Translations under genes and position numbers: made by a program
DNA from: Brasenia schreberi
Lineage: Eukaryota > Streptophyta > Magnoliopsida > Nymphaeales > Cabombaceae
Assembly (NCBI GenBank): GCA_036023115.1
Contig: JAYKKT010000088.1
Coordinates: 929,001-993,000, forward strand
DNA: 64,000 nucleotides
Direction: 5' to 3'
Shown: positions 46,366 through 61,298 of the stretch, in pieces
Layout: every line of letters starts with the position of its first letter
Numbering within the stretch: the stretch's first letter is position 1
The notes under the pieces: model-generated
What the model was told of the DNA's origin: nothing
The model's database searches: none
The model's input: only the letters and a program-made list of their open reading frames with translations

Positions 46366-49090
46366 GAGTTAAGGGACGTTCATCATCTGTAAAGTGCCCC
46401 AAACATGTCGCAAGAGGCAAATATGGCTTGTGGTGCTTATTTAGCGCTTTGAATAAGGAAAGTACTGTTTCTGTAGATTCTTAACTAATCTTATGAATAT
46501 GAAAGGCACATTTTATTTCATTACTTGTTGCAATTCAACACTAACCATTGGACCATCAGTTTTTAAGCTCATCTTTTGGGTTGTCTATGTTTCTTAATAA
46601 GTTGTGCAAAATCAAGTCTGAGCTCATGTCCTTTTTGACCATTCTCTAGACATGTAATCTATAGAGGGAATGAATTGGAGATGCCCCTTGCTGATAGTGG
46701 TGTTCCCAGACCGGCCAGGGTTAACGAGCTAGTCATATGAAGGCATCGACAAGCTGAAGATAATCTGACTTGTTAAACATGAGAGCTTAAAATTTTTATT
46801 TTGTGTGTGTGTGAAATGAAGTTCTGCGTAGTCTTCTTGCTGCCTTGGAGCTCTCAAATTCGAGAATGCACTTTTTCAAGAATGGGAAAGGGCACTGAGA
46901 ACGGTCAAAAGGCACAAGCAGGCTACAGTTGCACATGCTAGGAGAGTCTACTTTGAACCTGAAACCATTTGTGCTCAATGGGATCCTAAATTCTGAATCT
47001 GAATTGCACCTGATTCTATGATCAGATCCTAATTTGTATTCCAAACCCAATTATTTGGATTTGATTCTGACTGGATTCAGGTCCGAGTCTGACACATTGG
47101 CATCGCTAGATGACATGGGTTTGAATACTTTGGGTTTGCATTTTGTGTTGTTTCTAAGAGTAAGGTTGTTCAACTACTCTGAATCCAAGTCCGGTTCTTA
47201 TCAAGCCTATTTGAGATCCGATATTCTAGCATGTATGTCTTGAAAAGCATTCTCGAGAATTATGAAAATCTGTATTCTCACTAGAAATTAAGTACGTCTC
47301 GCTGCGATCTTATCTCAGGTTCTGAATATAGGAAAAAGTTCTTTACTAAAACCAAAACCCTACCTTATCCCACAATAATAGGGTTGGCTAAATAGATTTC
47401 TAATAATCTTTGGGCTCCATCTCGTGCCATATTATCATTTAACCCCAACAAACCAAGGCTGTTTTTATGCATTAAACAAAACCCACTGTCAATGCATGGA
47501 CCCCTTATAGTGCTTGTAGGTGTGTTCAAGGGACTGTCGGAAGCAAACCAAACCGCTAGAACTGAACTGAACTGGTGGTTTGGTTTGGCTCTAGATATCA
47601 AACGTTTGATTTGGTTTGGTTCTCGCATGAAAAATAATGGATGGCTCGGTTCACAATGTTGAAATGAAACCATGAGAACCGAACCAATCCTTTAGGAAAA
47701 CCTTTGGAGAAAAAAATTAGTATCATATTCAGAAGGCAGGCAGAGTGATGGGATCCATACTCATTATAAAAATGGGTTGTAAGGGCTTGAACAAAACATA
47801 CGCCTTTCGGCTAAGATCAAGTGTAGTATTTGTTTTTATCAAATTAATATCTGATACGTGATCATTGATCACATAATATTAAATTAATTTCTTTTTCAAA
47901 AGAGGATACAACCTTTAGCCAAATCCTAAATAAGTAGCACTGGAACCGTCGGTTCGGTTTAGATCATGCCATGGTTTGGTTAAGCTGTCAAAATACCAGG
48001 AACCACAAGTAATATAATTTGGCTTGAGCTTGAGGCTAGAACCAAACCGACCTGTGGACCCCCCCAAGTGCTTGTGCAAAAAGATTGATTTTACTTTGTG
48101 AGACTGCTTTATCCCATTCCCGGACCACGATTAGTGCTTAATCGTGCAAATTTTACAACATCAATATGTTTAATTTCATGCTTATGAGTTGGTAAGGAAC
48201 ATAACCATAAATTATATTAGGACCACTACACAATGACATAGTCAACTAGCATATGCTATGCATGCATCATTCTCTTGGTCACTCCGTACTCGAGTTGCAG
48301 GCTGACATCTCTCTACTTGAAAGAAGGCATAAAGAAATAGAAACTATCCGGCCATTATTCACCATCATATGCAGTTGAGAATTGATTGCAGGAGGATTTG
48401 GTCATAGTTGAAGGCGCAGTAAACCTAGAAAGCAAGTCGCTTCATGTCAACATGTGGCCGAGGATCGATATATGAGTGTTGATTTAAGGAATTTGGATAT
48501 ATATATGATGTCACTTTTCAATAAGTCAGGCCATTGTTGTTGAATGAGTGTTCTACCAGATATCGTGTAACAAGAGTATTGTCCATGGTGGACAAACTAA
48601 CGCAGTACATTAAGCCCCACTGGTCCCTGAATTCTTGTGTGTGTGTGAGAGAGAGAGAGGAATTTGAACTTGGTACTCAAACGGATACTCAAGTTTTCCA
48701 CGTAAAATGGAGGTTGCTACATGTTAGATCATATTTCTCATTGTTGTTGGCCAAAATTTTGTGGTCCAGACAGGGAATTGTGAGGATAAAGACTAGATCT
48801 TACGCATGCAAGGCAACCAACCTTCTACTTTTCTTTGACATCGGCTTCGTCTTTTCCTTTAATGAGGCAGGCTTCCTGATTGACTCTTTTCATTACGGCC
48901 ACCTTTTTTTGAATTTTAGTTTCCTTTTTTTCTTTCCGTCTCCTCTCTGATAAAAGTCAGATTCTTTGTTCTCTGAAGAAGTAAGGTATGCTTATTATCA
49001 ATCTCTGTAAGTTTGGTTTGTCCGGTGGTGCATAAATTCGATAGGGAGGATCAAAACTTTATTGGTTCTCAGAAACTTGTTGATAATCTG
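46366..49090. other. Upstream region of the WRKY gene
   Basis: 47350-47450 resembles a LINE 3' end of a related but different type (CCTTATCCCACAATAATAGG, then GGTTGGCTAAATAGATT). 47510-47700 and 47940-48070 are GAACC/GGTTTGG-rich and belong with the 36.1 kb family. 48880-48990 is pyrimidine-rich and probably contains the WRKY leader. No other gene is recognised. Confidence 0.5.
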
Positions 49091-50532
49091 ATGAGATCTC
49101 AGTTTCATCAAGGTTTGCCATTTTGTCACGATGAAAATGGAGATGCTAGAGTCAGTATTTCTCAAGCACCAGATTGCAATTCAGAAATATTTGAAGCTGC
49201 ACAGAGCGGTATTAAGGTAGCCAATTTGTTGGTGAGCAGTATTTCTTCGAAATATCAATGCTTGGAGGATGTGGGTATCATTGCTGAAGATGCAGTGTCA
49301 AGATTCCGGAGAGTGATTTCATTTCTTGACATGATTGCATGCAAGCATATAAAGAAGGGTCCTCTTCCTGATCAGAAAAATATCAATACAAGCATATTTC
49401 TTGATAGTCAAGATCTCAACATACCACAGCCTTTTCCTGTCAATTGTACCGGCCTCTCTGCAGTTGATCCAAAGCTTAGCTTGTCTTCTTTCTCTCATGG
49501 TAGTCACCCACAGAATCTTGTCTTCAGACAGTGGGAACCAAGGCATAGTCAGTCTAAGGCATCTTCCCATTTGACTGGTTCCTCAAGGAATATGCAAATG
49601 TTTAGATATGGTGTCCCTATTATTTCTTCGACAATTGGATATGCTGATCTTATGCCTCACAGAAGGTTTTTTCAATACAATCAAATTGGCGCATCTGAAG
49701 ATGGATTTACTTTATATTCTTCTACGAGTAGATGCTTAGAGAAGGTGGACGAGTCAGGTAGAAAATTGCTATCTGATTCAGGAATTCGTCACTGCTCAAA
49801 GAAAAGGTAACTTGGCCTAAATTTCTATCCTTTATGATCTTCCATTAATAGGAGGAAGTTGGAAGCCATCTTTTCAACTCTACGAATAAAAAATTTCTTT
49901 GTGATCATGGTATTTTTTCCTGAAAATTGACAATTAAAGATGCAACAGTATCGCTTTCTATTTGGTTGTTCATTTACTCGACATTTTCATGCAGAAAATA
50001 CAAGTTGAAAAGAGTCGTCAGACTTCCTGCTGTTAGTAACAGGCTAGCTGACATCCCTGTTGATGATTTTACATGGAGAAAGTATGGGCAGAAACCCATC
50101 AAGGGATCTTCTCATCCAAGGTATGCAATAATGCTCCCTTTAAGTATTATCATTTATTCAATCCAGACTTCTAAATAGAGAATAGGAGTACCATAGCTTA
50201 AATGGGGTTCATTGAAAGTGGGGTGAAGCTTAATCTTAAGATATATTTAGAAGCATTTCAAAGATTCCGCTTCTTTAATTTGTTGTTAGTTCCATCAATT
50301 TCAGATGATAACTTTTAGTTTTATGTATTTTGTTATATTTTATGACTGATTAATGGATTAATAAGATATAAATACCTTCAAATTGCCGTCTGTTCTGTAA
50401 TTTTGAAGGAGCTACTACAAATGCAGCAGCTTGAGGGGGTGTCCGGCAAGGAAGCATGTTGAAAGATGCTCAGAAGATCCGTCTATAATGATCATTACTT
50501 ACGAAGGCAAGCATAATCACGCAATACTTTAG
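49091..50532 (+). CDS. WRKY: WRKY transcription factor, group IId, three exons
   Basis: WRKY proteins bind W-box DNA (TTGACC/T) in the nucleus; group IId members also bind calmodulin and often act in defence. Exons 49091-49806, 49995-50120 and 50409-50532 join to 966 nt (321 aa). Domains: an N-terminal [18 protein letters not shown] segment; a calmodulin-binding-like [16 protein letters not shown]; the basic [15 protein letters not shown] linker; then [20 protein letters not shown] with an intact WRKYGQK. The zinc finger is C-x5-C-x23-H-x-H (CSSLRGC to HNH). Introns are GT-AG; the second falls at the conserved PR|SYYKC position. The protein ends HNHAIL, shorter than many relatives. The start is uncertain: the frame is open upstream to 48977 without an ATG, and the first in-frame ATG is at 49091, so a short 5' coding exon may lie upstream. 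Confidence 0.93.
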
Positions 50533-50816
50533 CAGTCTAATTTCATGGCATTTATATCATCTTTAAGACGCCGTGGTGCAAACGGAGCAGTAGTGTCCCG
50601 ACAGGAAACGATTGTCACATACCTGTAGATGAAACCCAATCTATTTGATGTACTTTGAGCCTTGAGGTGCACTTGTACATTGAAATATTTATTTTTAGAT
50701 GGATTTTACAGCGTTGTATGGTTTAAGTTGTGACTGTAAGGATATTCTATGCCCACTTCATGATGTATATGAACTTTATGAACATTTTAAGGCCTTCACA
50801 AAGCAATAGTCTCTCT
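50533..50816. other. 3' flank of WRKY
   Basis: Probable 3' UTR and intergenic sequence before a large microsatellite. No other feature recognised. Confidence 0.45.
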
Positions 50817-51100
<284 letters not shown>

Positions 51101-51348
51101 TAATGTACGTGTTTGATACTTGAAAATTTATAAGCATTTATCTCTTAAAATGTGTATGATTGAGCTCAAAACTAAAAAGTAAATATGTGAATTAAGTATA
51201 TCAGAAAAAAAGTACATATATACTTTTGTCCTTTTTCATTTGAACTCAATGAGATATGACAAGTATATAACATTGTAAAGATATTATATTTTTCATAGAA
51301 ATGGGTGGTTGGTATTTTGAAGAATATGATGAAGAATAAAATATGACA

Positions 51349-51468
<120 letters not shown>

Positions 51469-51694
51469 CCTGTACACCACTACATGGTGTTCACTCCTCT
51501 TTGCACATTTTAGATTTTGGAGGCAGAAGTGTGATCACCATAAATTTTAAAAGGCTTTTCTAAAAAATAAAAGGAGCAAATATATTCCATTCTTACTTTC
51601 AAAAAGAAAAAGGCGTGTAAGAGCGGACACCATCAGTTTTGTGTAGGAAACCATGATAAATATATAACGTATGTCTTGGTGGTAATATATATAT

Positions 51695-54405
51695 ACAACA
51701 AACAACAACAACTAAGCCTTTTCCCATACTAGACGGGGTCGGCTACATGGATTCTTTGTTTCCACATATCCCTTTCCTGTGCCATGTTAGTCGTTAACTC
51801 ACAATAAGCTAGATCATTCTTTATTGTTTCTTTCCAACACTTTTGTGGTCGTCTTCTAGCTCTTTTAATACTTTTCAAATTTAGTTTTTCATACATTCTT
51901 ATAGGTTCGTCTTTTGATCTTCTTTCTATATGTCCAAACCATCTTAAACGATATCCTCTCATTTTATCCTCTATTGGTTCCACTCCTAATTTGTTTCTAA
52001 TAACCTCATTATTTATACGGTCTTTTCTTGTATAACCACTCATCCATCTCAATATCTTCATTTCTATCACAGACATCTTTTGTACATGTTGATGATTAAC
52101 TACCCAACACTCAGAACCATAAAACATGGTAGGCCTAATTGCTGCTCTATAATATTTACATTTTAACTTTAATGGTATCTTCTTATCACGATGCTCCTCT
52201 CCATTTTAACCAACCAGCATTAATTCTATGCGTAACATCTCCATCAATTCTTCAATCACTCTGAAAAATTGACTCTAAGTATTTAAAACTTTCCTTTTGG
52301 GGATGCAATGTGTGCCAATTTTAATTTCTATGTCCTTATCAAACTTACATTCCATATATTTTGCCTTTGTTCTACTAAGTCGGAGGCCTTTGCTTTCTAA
52401 TGTTTCTCTCCATAATTCAATTTTTCTATTAACTTTTTCCTTAGACTCCTCCACTAATACAATGTCATCTGCAAATAACATGCACCAAGGTACTTCATCT
52501 TGAATATGTTTTGTTAACTCATCAATCACCATTATAAATAAGTATGGACTTAAAGTTGATCATTGTTATAACCCAATATTAACTTTAAAGAAGTCTGTCA
52601 TTCCTTCATGAGTCCTCACACATTTTTTTGTACCATCATACATGTCTCTTATAAGTTTAATGTATATCAATGGAATACCTCTTTTTCCAAAGTTCTCAAA
52701 AAAACCTTCCTAAGTACCATATCATAAGCTTTTTCTACATCAATAAATATCATGTGAAGGTCTTTCTTTTTTGCTCTAAAATGTTCAATAAGATGGCTCA
52801 AAAGGTGAATCGCTTCAATAGTAGATCTGCCTGATATGAATCCAAATTGGTTCTATATTGTACTTGATACTTGTCTTAATCTACGTTCGATAATTCTTTC
52901 CCATAATTTCATAGTATGGCTCATGAACTTGATACCTCGACAATTCACACAATTTTAAATGTATCTCTTATTCTTATATATGTGTATAAGTGTACTTGCT
53001 CTCCATTCCTCGGGCATCTTTTGGTTTTTCCATATTTCATTAAATAGTCTTGCGAGCCAAGTGATTCCTATTTCTCCTAGTATTTTAGCTTTTGCTTCAC
53101 TCATGGCCTTTTTCGCTTCCTTCTTTGCTTTCTTATAAACCTCTAAAGTTTCACTAGTTTTCTTAGCATAATGTAATTTGTAACATGCCCTCTTTGCCTT
53201 TATTTTATTTTGCACTACTTCACTCCACCACCAAGCTTCTTTTTGTGCCGGTACACCTCCCTTAGATACACCTAATACATCTTTCGCAACTTTCCTAATA
53301 TGTATAGCTATATTGTTTCGTATATCATAAGGTGTACCAACATAATTCCAAATATCTCCTTAAAGGACTTTTTGTTTAAATATATCTTCTTTGTCGCTTT
53401 TGAGGTTTCACCATTTAGTCTGAATAGCTCGATGCACTCTTTTCTTCTTTGTCCATTTTTTTATTTATAAATCCATAACTAAAAGTCGATGTTGGGTGGT
53501 TAAGCTTTCTCTTGGAATTACCTTGTAATCTTTACAACACGCTCTATCTTTTTTTTTCCCTACAAATAAAGTAATCAATTTGTGTTTGTGATAAGCCACT
53601 CTTATAAGTAATTAAATGTTCATCACATTTTTTGAAGATTGTATTGACTATAAGGAGATCAAATGCCATAGCAAAATTTAAAATCTCCCCACCTTCCTCA
53701 TTTATATCCCCAAAACTAAAGTTTTCATGAATCCCTTGATATCTTAATGCCTCTTTACCGTCATGTCCATTTAAGTCTCCTCCTAAACAAATCATCTTCC
53801 TTTGTAGAATCTTTTGAATCACCTTATCTAACTCTTCCCAAAAAGTTGTCTTTATACTATATTCTAATCCTACTTGGGGTGCATAAGTACAAACTATATT
53901 CAAAACCTCTGCTTATAACACTAATTTCAACGTTATGATTCGGTCACCATATGGTTGTATCCCTACTACACTATCCTTTAAATCTTTATTTATAATAATA
54001 CTAACTATGTTTCGAGCCTTTTCTTTATCTTAGTACCATAATTTAAAACCTATATCCTCTATCTCCTTTGCTTTTTCTCCAACCCATTTTGTCTTTTGTA
54101 AATATAGAATATGAATCTTTCTCTGAATCATAGTATCTACCACCTCCATTAGCTTATCAGATAATGTTCCGATATTCGAAGAATCAATACGAATCTTATT
54201 ATTTAGGACTAACTTTCTTACCCCCTGCATCCGTTCATAATCAAAATAAAGAGACCCTCTCTGAAAATTATTCATTACATTTGGGTGGCAATGTAGCGGG
54301 ACTAACTTCTTTATCCACACCCGTATATGATGTGGGAACCCTCTCTGCAATTAATTCACTACATTTGGGCGGGTGAAAATGTAGTGGCCCTTACTTACTT
54401 ATTAT
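51695..54405 (-). mobile_element. RTE-like LINE, near full length but inactive, copy I
   Basis: Minus strand, 5' to 3': a leader with two related copies of about 80 bp (about 54405-54250). Then an AP-endonuclease domain (SNIGTLSDKLMEVVDTMI, TKWVGEKAKEIED, CLGGDLNGHDG, QTQIDYFICREKKR). Then the reverse transcriptase (WRASTLIHIYKNK, MSHTMKLWERIIERRLRQ, and the catalytic FADDIV at about 52460). Last the C-terminal [25 protein letters not shown] and a TTGTTGTT tail. Several stops and frameshifts break it, and the endonuclease SWNIGTL motif reads SSNIGTL. It is the likely parent type for the short copies A-H. Target-site duplications were not resolved. Confidence 0.92.
54250..54405 (-). repeat. 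Tandem 80-bp units in the LINE 5' leader
   Basis: The plus strand shows ACCCTCTCTGAAAATTATTC, ATTACATTTGGGTGGCAATG and TAGCGGGAC, then the same order again as ACCCTCTCTGCAATTAATTC, ACTACATTTGGGCGGGTGAA and AATGTAGTGGCCC about 82 bp later. Repeated 5' UTR monomers are known in several LINE clades as promoter units. Confidence 0.75.
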
Positions 54406-55161
54406 TGTATTCGGGCTCTACAACACGTCGATAGGCAGTGACACCTCAAAGCAATGATCATAATTTTTGTAATCAATGTTATAAAAATTCGACGAAGTTT
54501 TACGCTAGTTGTTGGAAGCCTAACGCAACCTTCCTCCTTTATCCGAGCTTGGGACCGGCAATGCATGGGTGATCCCTTACATGGGTGGAGTTGTTAATAT
54601 ATATATATAGAGGGTGTTGGGCGGTGTAAGGTGTTAGTACATACTCATTGGGCATGGAACTCGGTGTACATAACTCTCTCTCTTGAGGGAGAACAAAAAT
54701 AGGTTAAGGAAGAAGTCCAAGGGCAAGCTTATGGTCATGGGGATGAATGGTGGTTTTGGTGCTTGAAAGGAAAGCAAAGCAAAACAATGGCGATCGACGA
54801 GGAAAGTTTGCGGTGATCAAGGGAAGAGTGGCACAAAGAAATGCATCCTTAATAAACTCATCATGTTCGAATATCGAAAGAACAAAGGGTGAGGAGCGAA
54901 AGACAATCTGTTTCTCACTGGTTGCCAAATATGGGCTTTTAGTTAACCGCAAAACTGTGTGCAAGATTCTTTACACGACGAGGGTTCACTTCTTCTCATG
55001 AAGGAGACACGGAGCACGTTGATGAGTGCGAGTACCTTCATGGAGCACGCAGAAACTGACAGATGGTCGAGAGACCAAAAGGTTGAAAGATCAAAGACAT
55101 CGAGACGAGATATATCAGATTTCATGCTAAGAGAGATGTTAGCAGGTTCGCGATTCGATAT
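54406..55161. other. Intergenic, no gene recognised
   Basis: A short TA/GA tract lies at 54597-54614. Overlapping 60-86-codon frames on both strands have no recognised similarity. Confidence 0.4.
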
Positions 55162-55500
55162 TCATCTGCTAATCGGATTGACAAAGCACAATGATCTTTG
55201 AATTTCTTGAAGAACTTCATCGTTGCAGGCGCACCCTATTCTCCAGAGTGTAAAACCACGCAAAGCCAGAGAGTCCTGCCATTGTTGTAATTGCTGCACA
55301 TTAAGAATAAACAACTCCCACCAATCTTGAAATGTACTGCAGGTGGGGAATTGATCAAGCAACACGGTCTGCCATACAGCACGCGCAGATGGTTCTTCTG
55401 AGGTCTCCATTGTGATGGAAGAGAGTAACTTGAGAAGAGCAGTAATCGGTAGAGTAGCCGCTCTTGACACTAGACCTGCAACTTGGGTCATCGGATCGGG
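55162..55500 (-). pseudogene. Possible L1-type LINE ORF2 C-terminal fragment
   Basis: The minus strand is open for 109 codons and reads RAVWQTVLLDQFPTCSTFQD, then WWELFILNVQQLQQWQDSLA and LWRIGCACNDEVLQE. The FQDWWELF...LWRIxxARNDEVF layout resembles the region before the RNase H domain in plant L1-type retroelements. It lacks other domains. The assignment rests on this pattern only. Confidence 0.35.
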
Positions 55501-55599
55501 TCACTTCAGATTGGATCAAAATTGCAGCGGCCTTGATTCGACCCAATTTTTATTTGGGTTACATTATCTTGCAACTTAAAAAAATTTAAGGGTTTATAA

Positions 55600-55705
55600 A
55601 AAAATATGAAATACAATGTTATTACACTTATACTTTTGGAAAATAATTGTTGGGTACGTTTGTAGTGGATAGGATCCAATCACTATATATAGATGGAGAG
55701 AGAGT
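55600..55705. repeat. Copy of the TTATTACACTTATACCTC repeat with AT tract
   Basis: ATGTTATTACACTTATACTT, then GTTGGGTACGTTTGTAGTGG and GATCCAATCACTATATATAG matches the 9.6-10.5 kb repeat in order. Confidence 0.6.
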
Positions 55706-55921
55706 GCATGACATATGCTAGCAACATTACATATGAGTATATTCAAATTAGTCTCAGCTATTTAATTTGAAAGAGAGATGGTTGGATTTTAATTAAAAAA
55801 CAAAATCTTCCTTTTTAAGTTAATTATACTTCCAAAATTAACTTTTGTATATTTTGTTTTTAAAATTAGATGGTTGGGCTTTGTTTGGATATGTTTACAC
55901 ATGTAATGGTATACCAAGCTT

Positions 55922-56040
<119 letters not shown>

Positions 56041-56259
56041 AACTTGGTATATGCTAGCATAGTTGGTGCTAACATATTTAAACAAATCTTAATTATTCAT
56101 TTAAGATTAATAGATGGTTTAAATTTAAAATAAAAAATAAAAAAGTACGCATGTGAATAAAGTATAACTCATAAAATATACATAATTTTGTTTTCCAAAT
56201 TCAAATTTCAACCATCTATTTCTAGTACTTAAATGTGTTAGCATACACAAGGTTCTCTC

Positions 56260-56900
56260 TCGTACACACACAAAGACACATGGTTGGGTCAGTTTCGAGT
56301 TTGGTCCATTGCTGGGTCATCTTTCTTGACCCTAATCTGATCCAAAGTGCTTAAAACTTGACCTGTACCAGGATTTTTTTTTGGGTCGGACCCAAACTTG
56401 GCAGGTCTACTTGATAGCGTATAATGGAAAGATAAACCGATATTAGTCGGTTACTAGCAGGCAATTAAACCGCTTTTGGCACCGGTTACCACCAGTAAAT
56501 GGGAACTTCCTCATCCTCCTATTTGATTGAAAACCTGAAATCAGAACCAAATCGTTTCAAGAGCGGTTTTGATTATGGTTTTAATGGTGGAATGCTTCTC
56601 CTTGTTGAGCTAGCTGTATGTTTGTGACAAAAGACTTTGAAAAATATATTTAAAGCATTTTTTTTAAAAAGACACATTTCTTTTTAAAATACAAAAGCCC
56701 ATGTTTTCTCGGAACCCATCTACCATTTGAGTTAAGAATCTATTTATGATAAGAGGTATTAGAAAAAATATTTAATGAATATGGATGGTTTGAAACTGTC
56801 AGTTCGGGTTATCATTGGTTTCACGAGCGATTTGGTTTCAATTCGAACTATTGGATAGGTTCGAACCGTCAAGCCACCGGCCATGTCTACTGAAACTGTT
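56260..56900. repeat. GAACC/GGTTTGG-rich elements
   Basis: 56280-56410 runs from ACATGGTTGGGTC to ACCCAAACTTGGCAGGTCTA, loosely inverted ends. 56460-56890 carries GAACCG words and closes with CCACCGGCCATGTCTA, the terminus of the 36.1 kb family. Boundaries are approximate. Confidence 0.5.
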
Positions 56901-57514
56901 CAATTTTGATTCCAACACCAAACAACACGACATGGGAGGGTACAGGCAACGATGTTCATGGGTTCAGATCTATTTCAAATAGCAAAAGATGTAGACACGA
57001 TTTGGACCCGAGAATAATGATGTATGTGTATGCTAAGTTCGCTAAAGGTACTCAAATGGTTGTCACTTGCTCCATCTTCATCATCAAATGTCTAGCCTTT
57101 CTTTATAGGCGTTGAAGCATGCTGGCATGCATGATGCCACTTGCTAGGGCGCATGCAACAAAGAGAATCATGGACTCTGGCATTTGCCAGATGCTCTTGG
57201 AAGCATATGCTGCATATGATCATGAATGAGCACTTGTTTCAGGGCAGGATGACGATGAGACACGACACGCAAAACAATACGGATATAACCTGAAAAGTAC
57301 ATCATTCTGTCAAGGTACACGTGCTTTATGTCGTGTTCGTGTCCATCAAAGTAACACCACAAAAAGGGCGTTCTCTGCTTACGTGCTTGTAGCATAAACA
57401 TGAAATGACACGGTACGTACTTGACACAGTAAATTATCAACTCCGTTGGCAGTTTAACATAGACACGAAAACCCACCTTGACATGACCCAACACACATAT
57501 TACGTGTTAGACTC
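56901..57514. other. Intergenic, no gene recognised
   Basis: A 108-codon open frame on the minus strand (57168-57494) shows no recognised family. Confidence 0.4.
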
Positions 57515-57632
57515 AAAATAACAGCAGGGTGCTGTAGCTTTGTTGCTAGTGGGGAGTTCGACTCTCAGAGGGTGCATGTGTCATGTGTATGTTAGGCTTT
57601 AACCTCCTCTTGTAATAAAAAAAGAAAAGCAT
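57515..57632 (+). repeat. SINE-like element
   Basis: GGGTGCTGTAGCTTTGTTGC (A-box-like), GTGGGGAGTTCGACTCTCAG (B-box-like), GGGTGCATGTGTCATGTG, CCTCCTCTTGTAA and an A-rich tail. This is the clearest plus-strand member of the family. Confidence 0.75.
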
Positions 57633-58867
57633 TGATCAAATGGGGCCTTATTTGGGTTGTCCTGACATTCAAAATATGAAATCTATGGCCTTAATACCTG
57701 AAAAAAGGTAAATAAGGGCAGTACAATTGTCTGGGCCAAACGGCTTTCTTTCTTGGCCGTTTAATCTCACTTGGCAATATGTCTATTTTGGATTTGGATC
57801 GGATATAACTCTACCAAATTCGATTAATCAAATTCGTCTTGGGCACGAAGATATGGAAATATGCACGTCGGGTCAAATATTTTTGTGTCGGGTACCAATT
57901 GCTAGTAAAATATTTCTGTGAACCCAACACACCCCAGGTCCAAATGAGTGCACGTCGGATGGGTCAATGTGTGGTTGACCATGGTGGGTCCAGCAAACCC
58001 AGGGTGTGACAGTACCAAATCCAACTTATAAATAGTTTTAGGTCAAGACACTGAACATGCTGAACCCCTAACTTTTCTTTAGAGACGAGAGCACACAGGA
58101 TCTCCATGTACATTTCATTTTCCATATATATATATATATCAATGAACTGTCCACCCTTCATTTATGAACGAATAGGACACTGCCAACTACGTATTGTTGA
58201 TGCACAATAACATATTAAACTCTGAGTTTAATTTGGGCCTCATGAGTCTGATCTGCCTGTCAGTTTTCTTATTAAAAAGTTGAAATCTTTTCAACTAAAG
58301 GCAATCTAGTCACACACACATATATTGAGAGAGAGAGAGAGAGAGTTGGGTTGCCTACTTAGGTCCAAGTTCATGGAACAGTCATTGATCGATGCTGGAG
58401 GAGGAGCATGGCCAGGACAGTTGGGTTGGGGAGTCCCCCATTGGCTTTTACTCCTCACCCATGATTGATTGAATAAGACACTGTATTGCCCCCATAATGT
58501 TGCAAAGCACTGTCTCTAGTCATCCATTAATGGTGACGTACGTTTAGGAGTGTGTATATATATATATGTGCTCAATTTAATTTATGCTTAAATCTATTCT
58601 AACATTTCCATGGTATGATCGATGTGATGAACGATGAAGATTTGAATATAAAAAGCAAATTGTCCTACTATATATTAAATGCAATACAGAATGTATAATG
58701 GTATAAATTGCTTTTAGATTTAAATCTTCAGTATAAATTGTGTCGATTGAAAGGTGAGATGTTTAACAAGATTTAATAAAGAACAATACAATCTACTTTT
58801 ATTCAAATTTTCATCCTTAATCGCAATATAGACGTTAGAGTAGATTTAAGTATGAATTGGATTAAGC
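57633..58867. other. Intergenic, short microsatellites only
   Basis: AT/GA tracts lie at about 58124-58138, 58322-58346 and 58555-58567. No exon recognised. Confidence 0.5.
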
Positions 58868-58878
58868 ATATATTATAT

Positions 58879-58911
<33 letters not shown>

Positions 58912-58928
58912 TACATGTACATGTACAA

Positions 58929-58995
<67 letters not shown>

Positions 58996-59042
58996 AACAC
59001 ACACATATATAAATACATATACATACATACATATACATATAC

Positions 59043-59083
<41 letters not shown>

Positions 59084-59122
59084 TTTACACACATATATAT
59101 ACATACATATACATATGCATGT
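58868..59122. repeat. (TA)n/(CATA)n microsatellite cluster
   Basis: CATACATA, TA and ACAC-type repeats occupy about 250 bp, ending in TGTGTGTGTG. Confidence 0.97.
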
Positions 59123-59211
59123 GTGTGTGTAACATAACTATGTACATTTTGGTCGGTACTGGGTAGTAACCCAAATTGACGTTTGATATAGGCTGGAGGC
59201 AGCGCCCCCTC

Positions 59212-61164
<1,953 letters not shown>

Positions 61165-61298
61165 CAATACCCACCAAAAGCGTTAGCTCACTACCAGGGC
61201 TGTCCGATTCTGACAGTGCTGGTGGCGAGTTTGATTCTTGGGCATACATGCAAGTGTATTAAGCTTGGGCCTTCTGTTGTAAAAAGAAAAAGGGTGAG
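61165..61298 (+). repeat. SINE-like element
   Basis: GCGTTAGCTCACTACCAGGG (A-box-like) and GGTGGCGAGTTTGATTCTTG (B-box-like), then TACATGCAAGTGTATTAAGC, CCTTCTGTTGTAAAAAG and an A-rich tail. Confidence 0.75.

Noticed and set aside
49013..49090. Start of WRKY at the TTG at 49013
   Set aside because: Plant nuclear genes do not normally start at TTG; the first in-frame ATG is at 49091.
53747..53938. Plus-strand frames across the long LINE, such as 52297-52503 and 53747-53938
   Set aside because: They are shadows of the minus-strand endonuclease and reverse transcriptase, which carry the diagnostic motifs.
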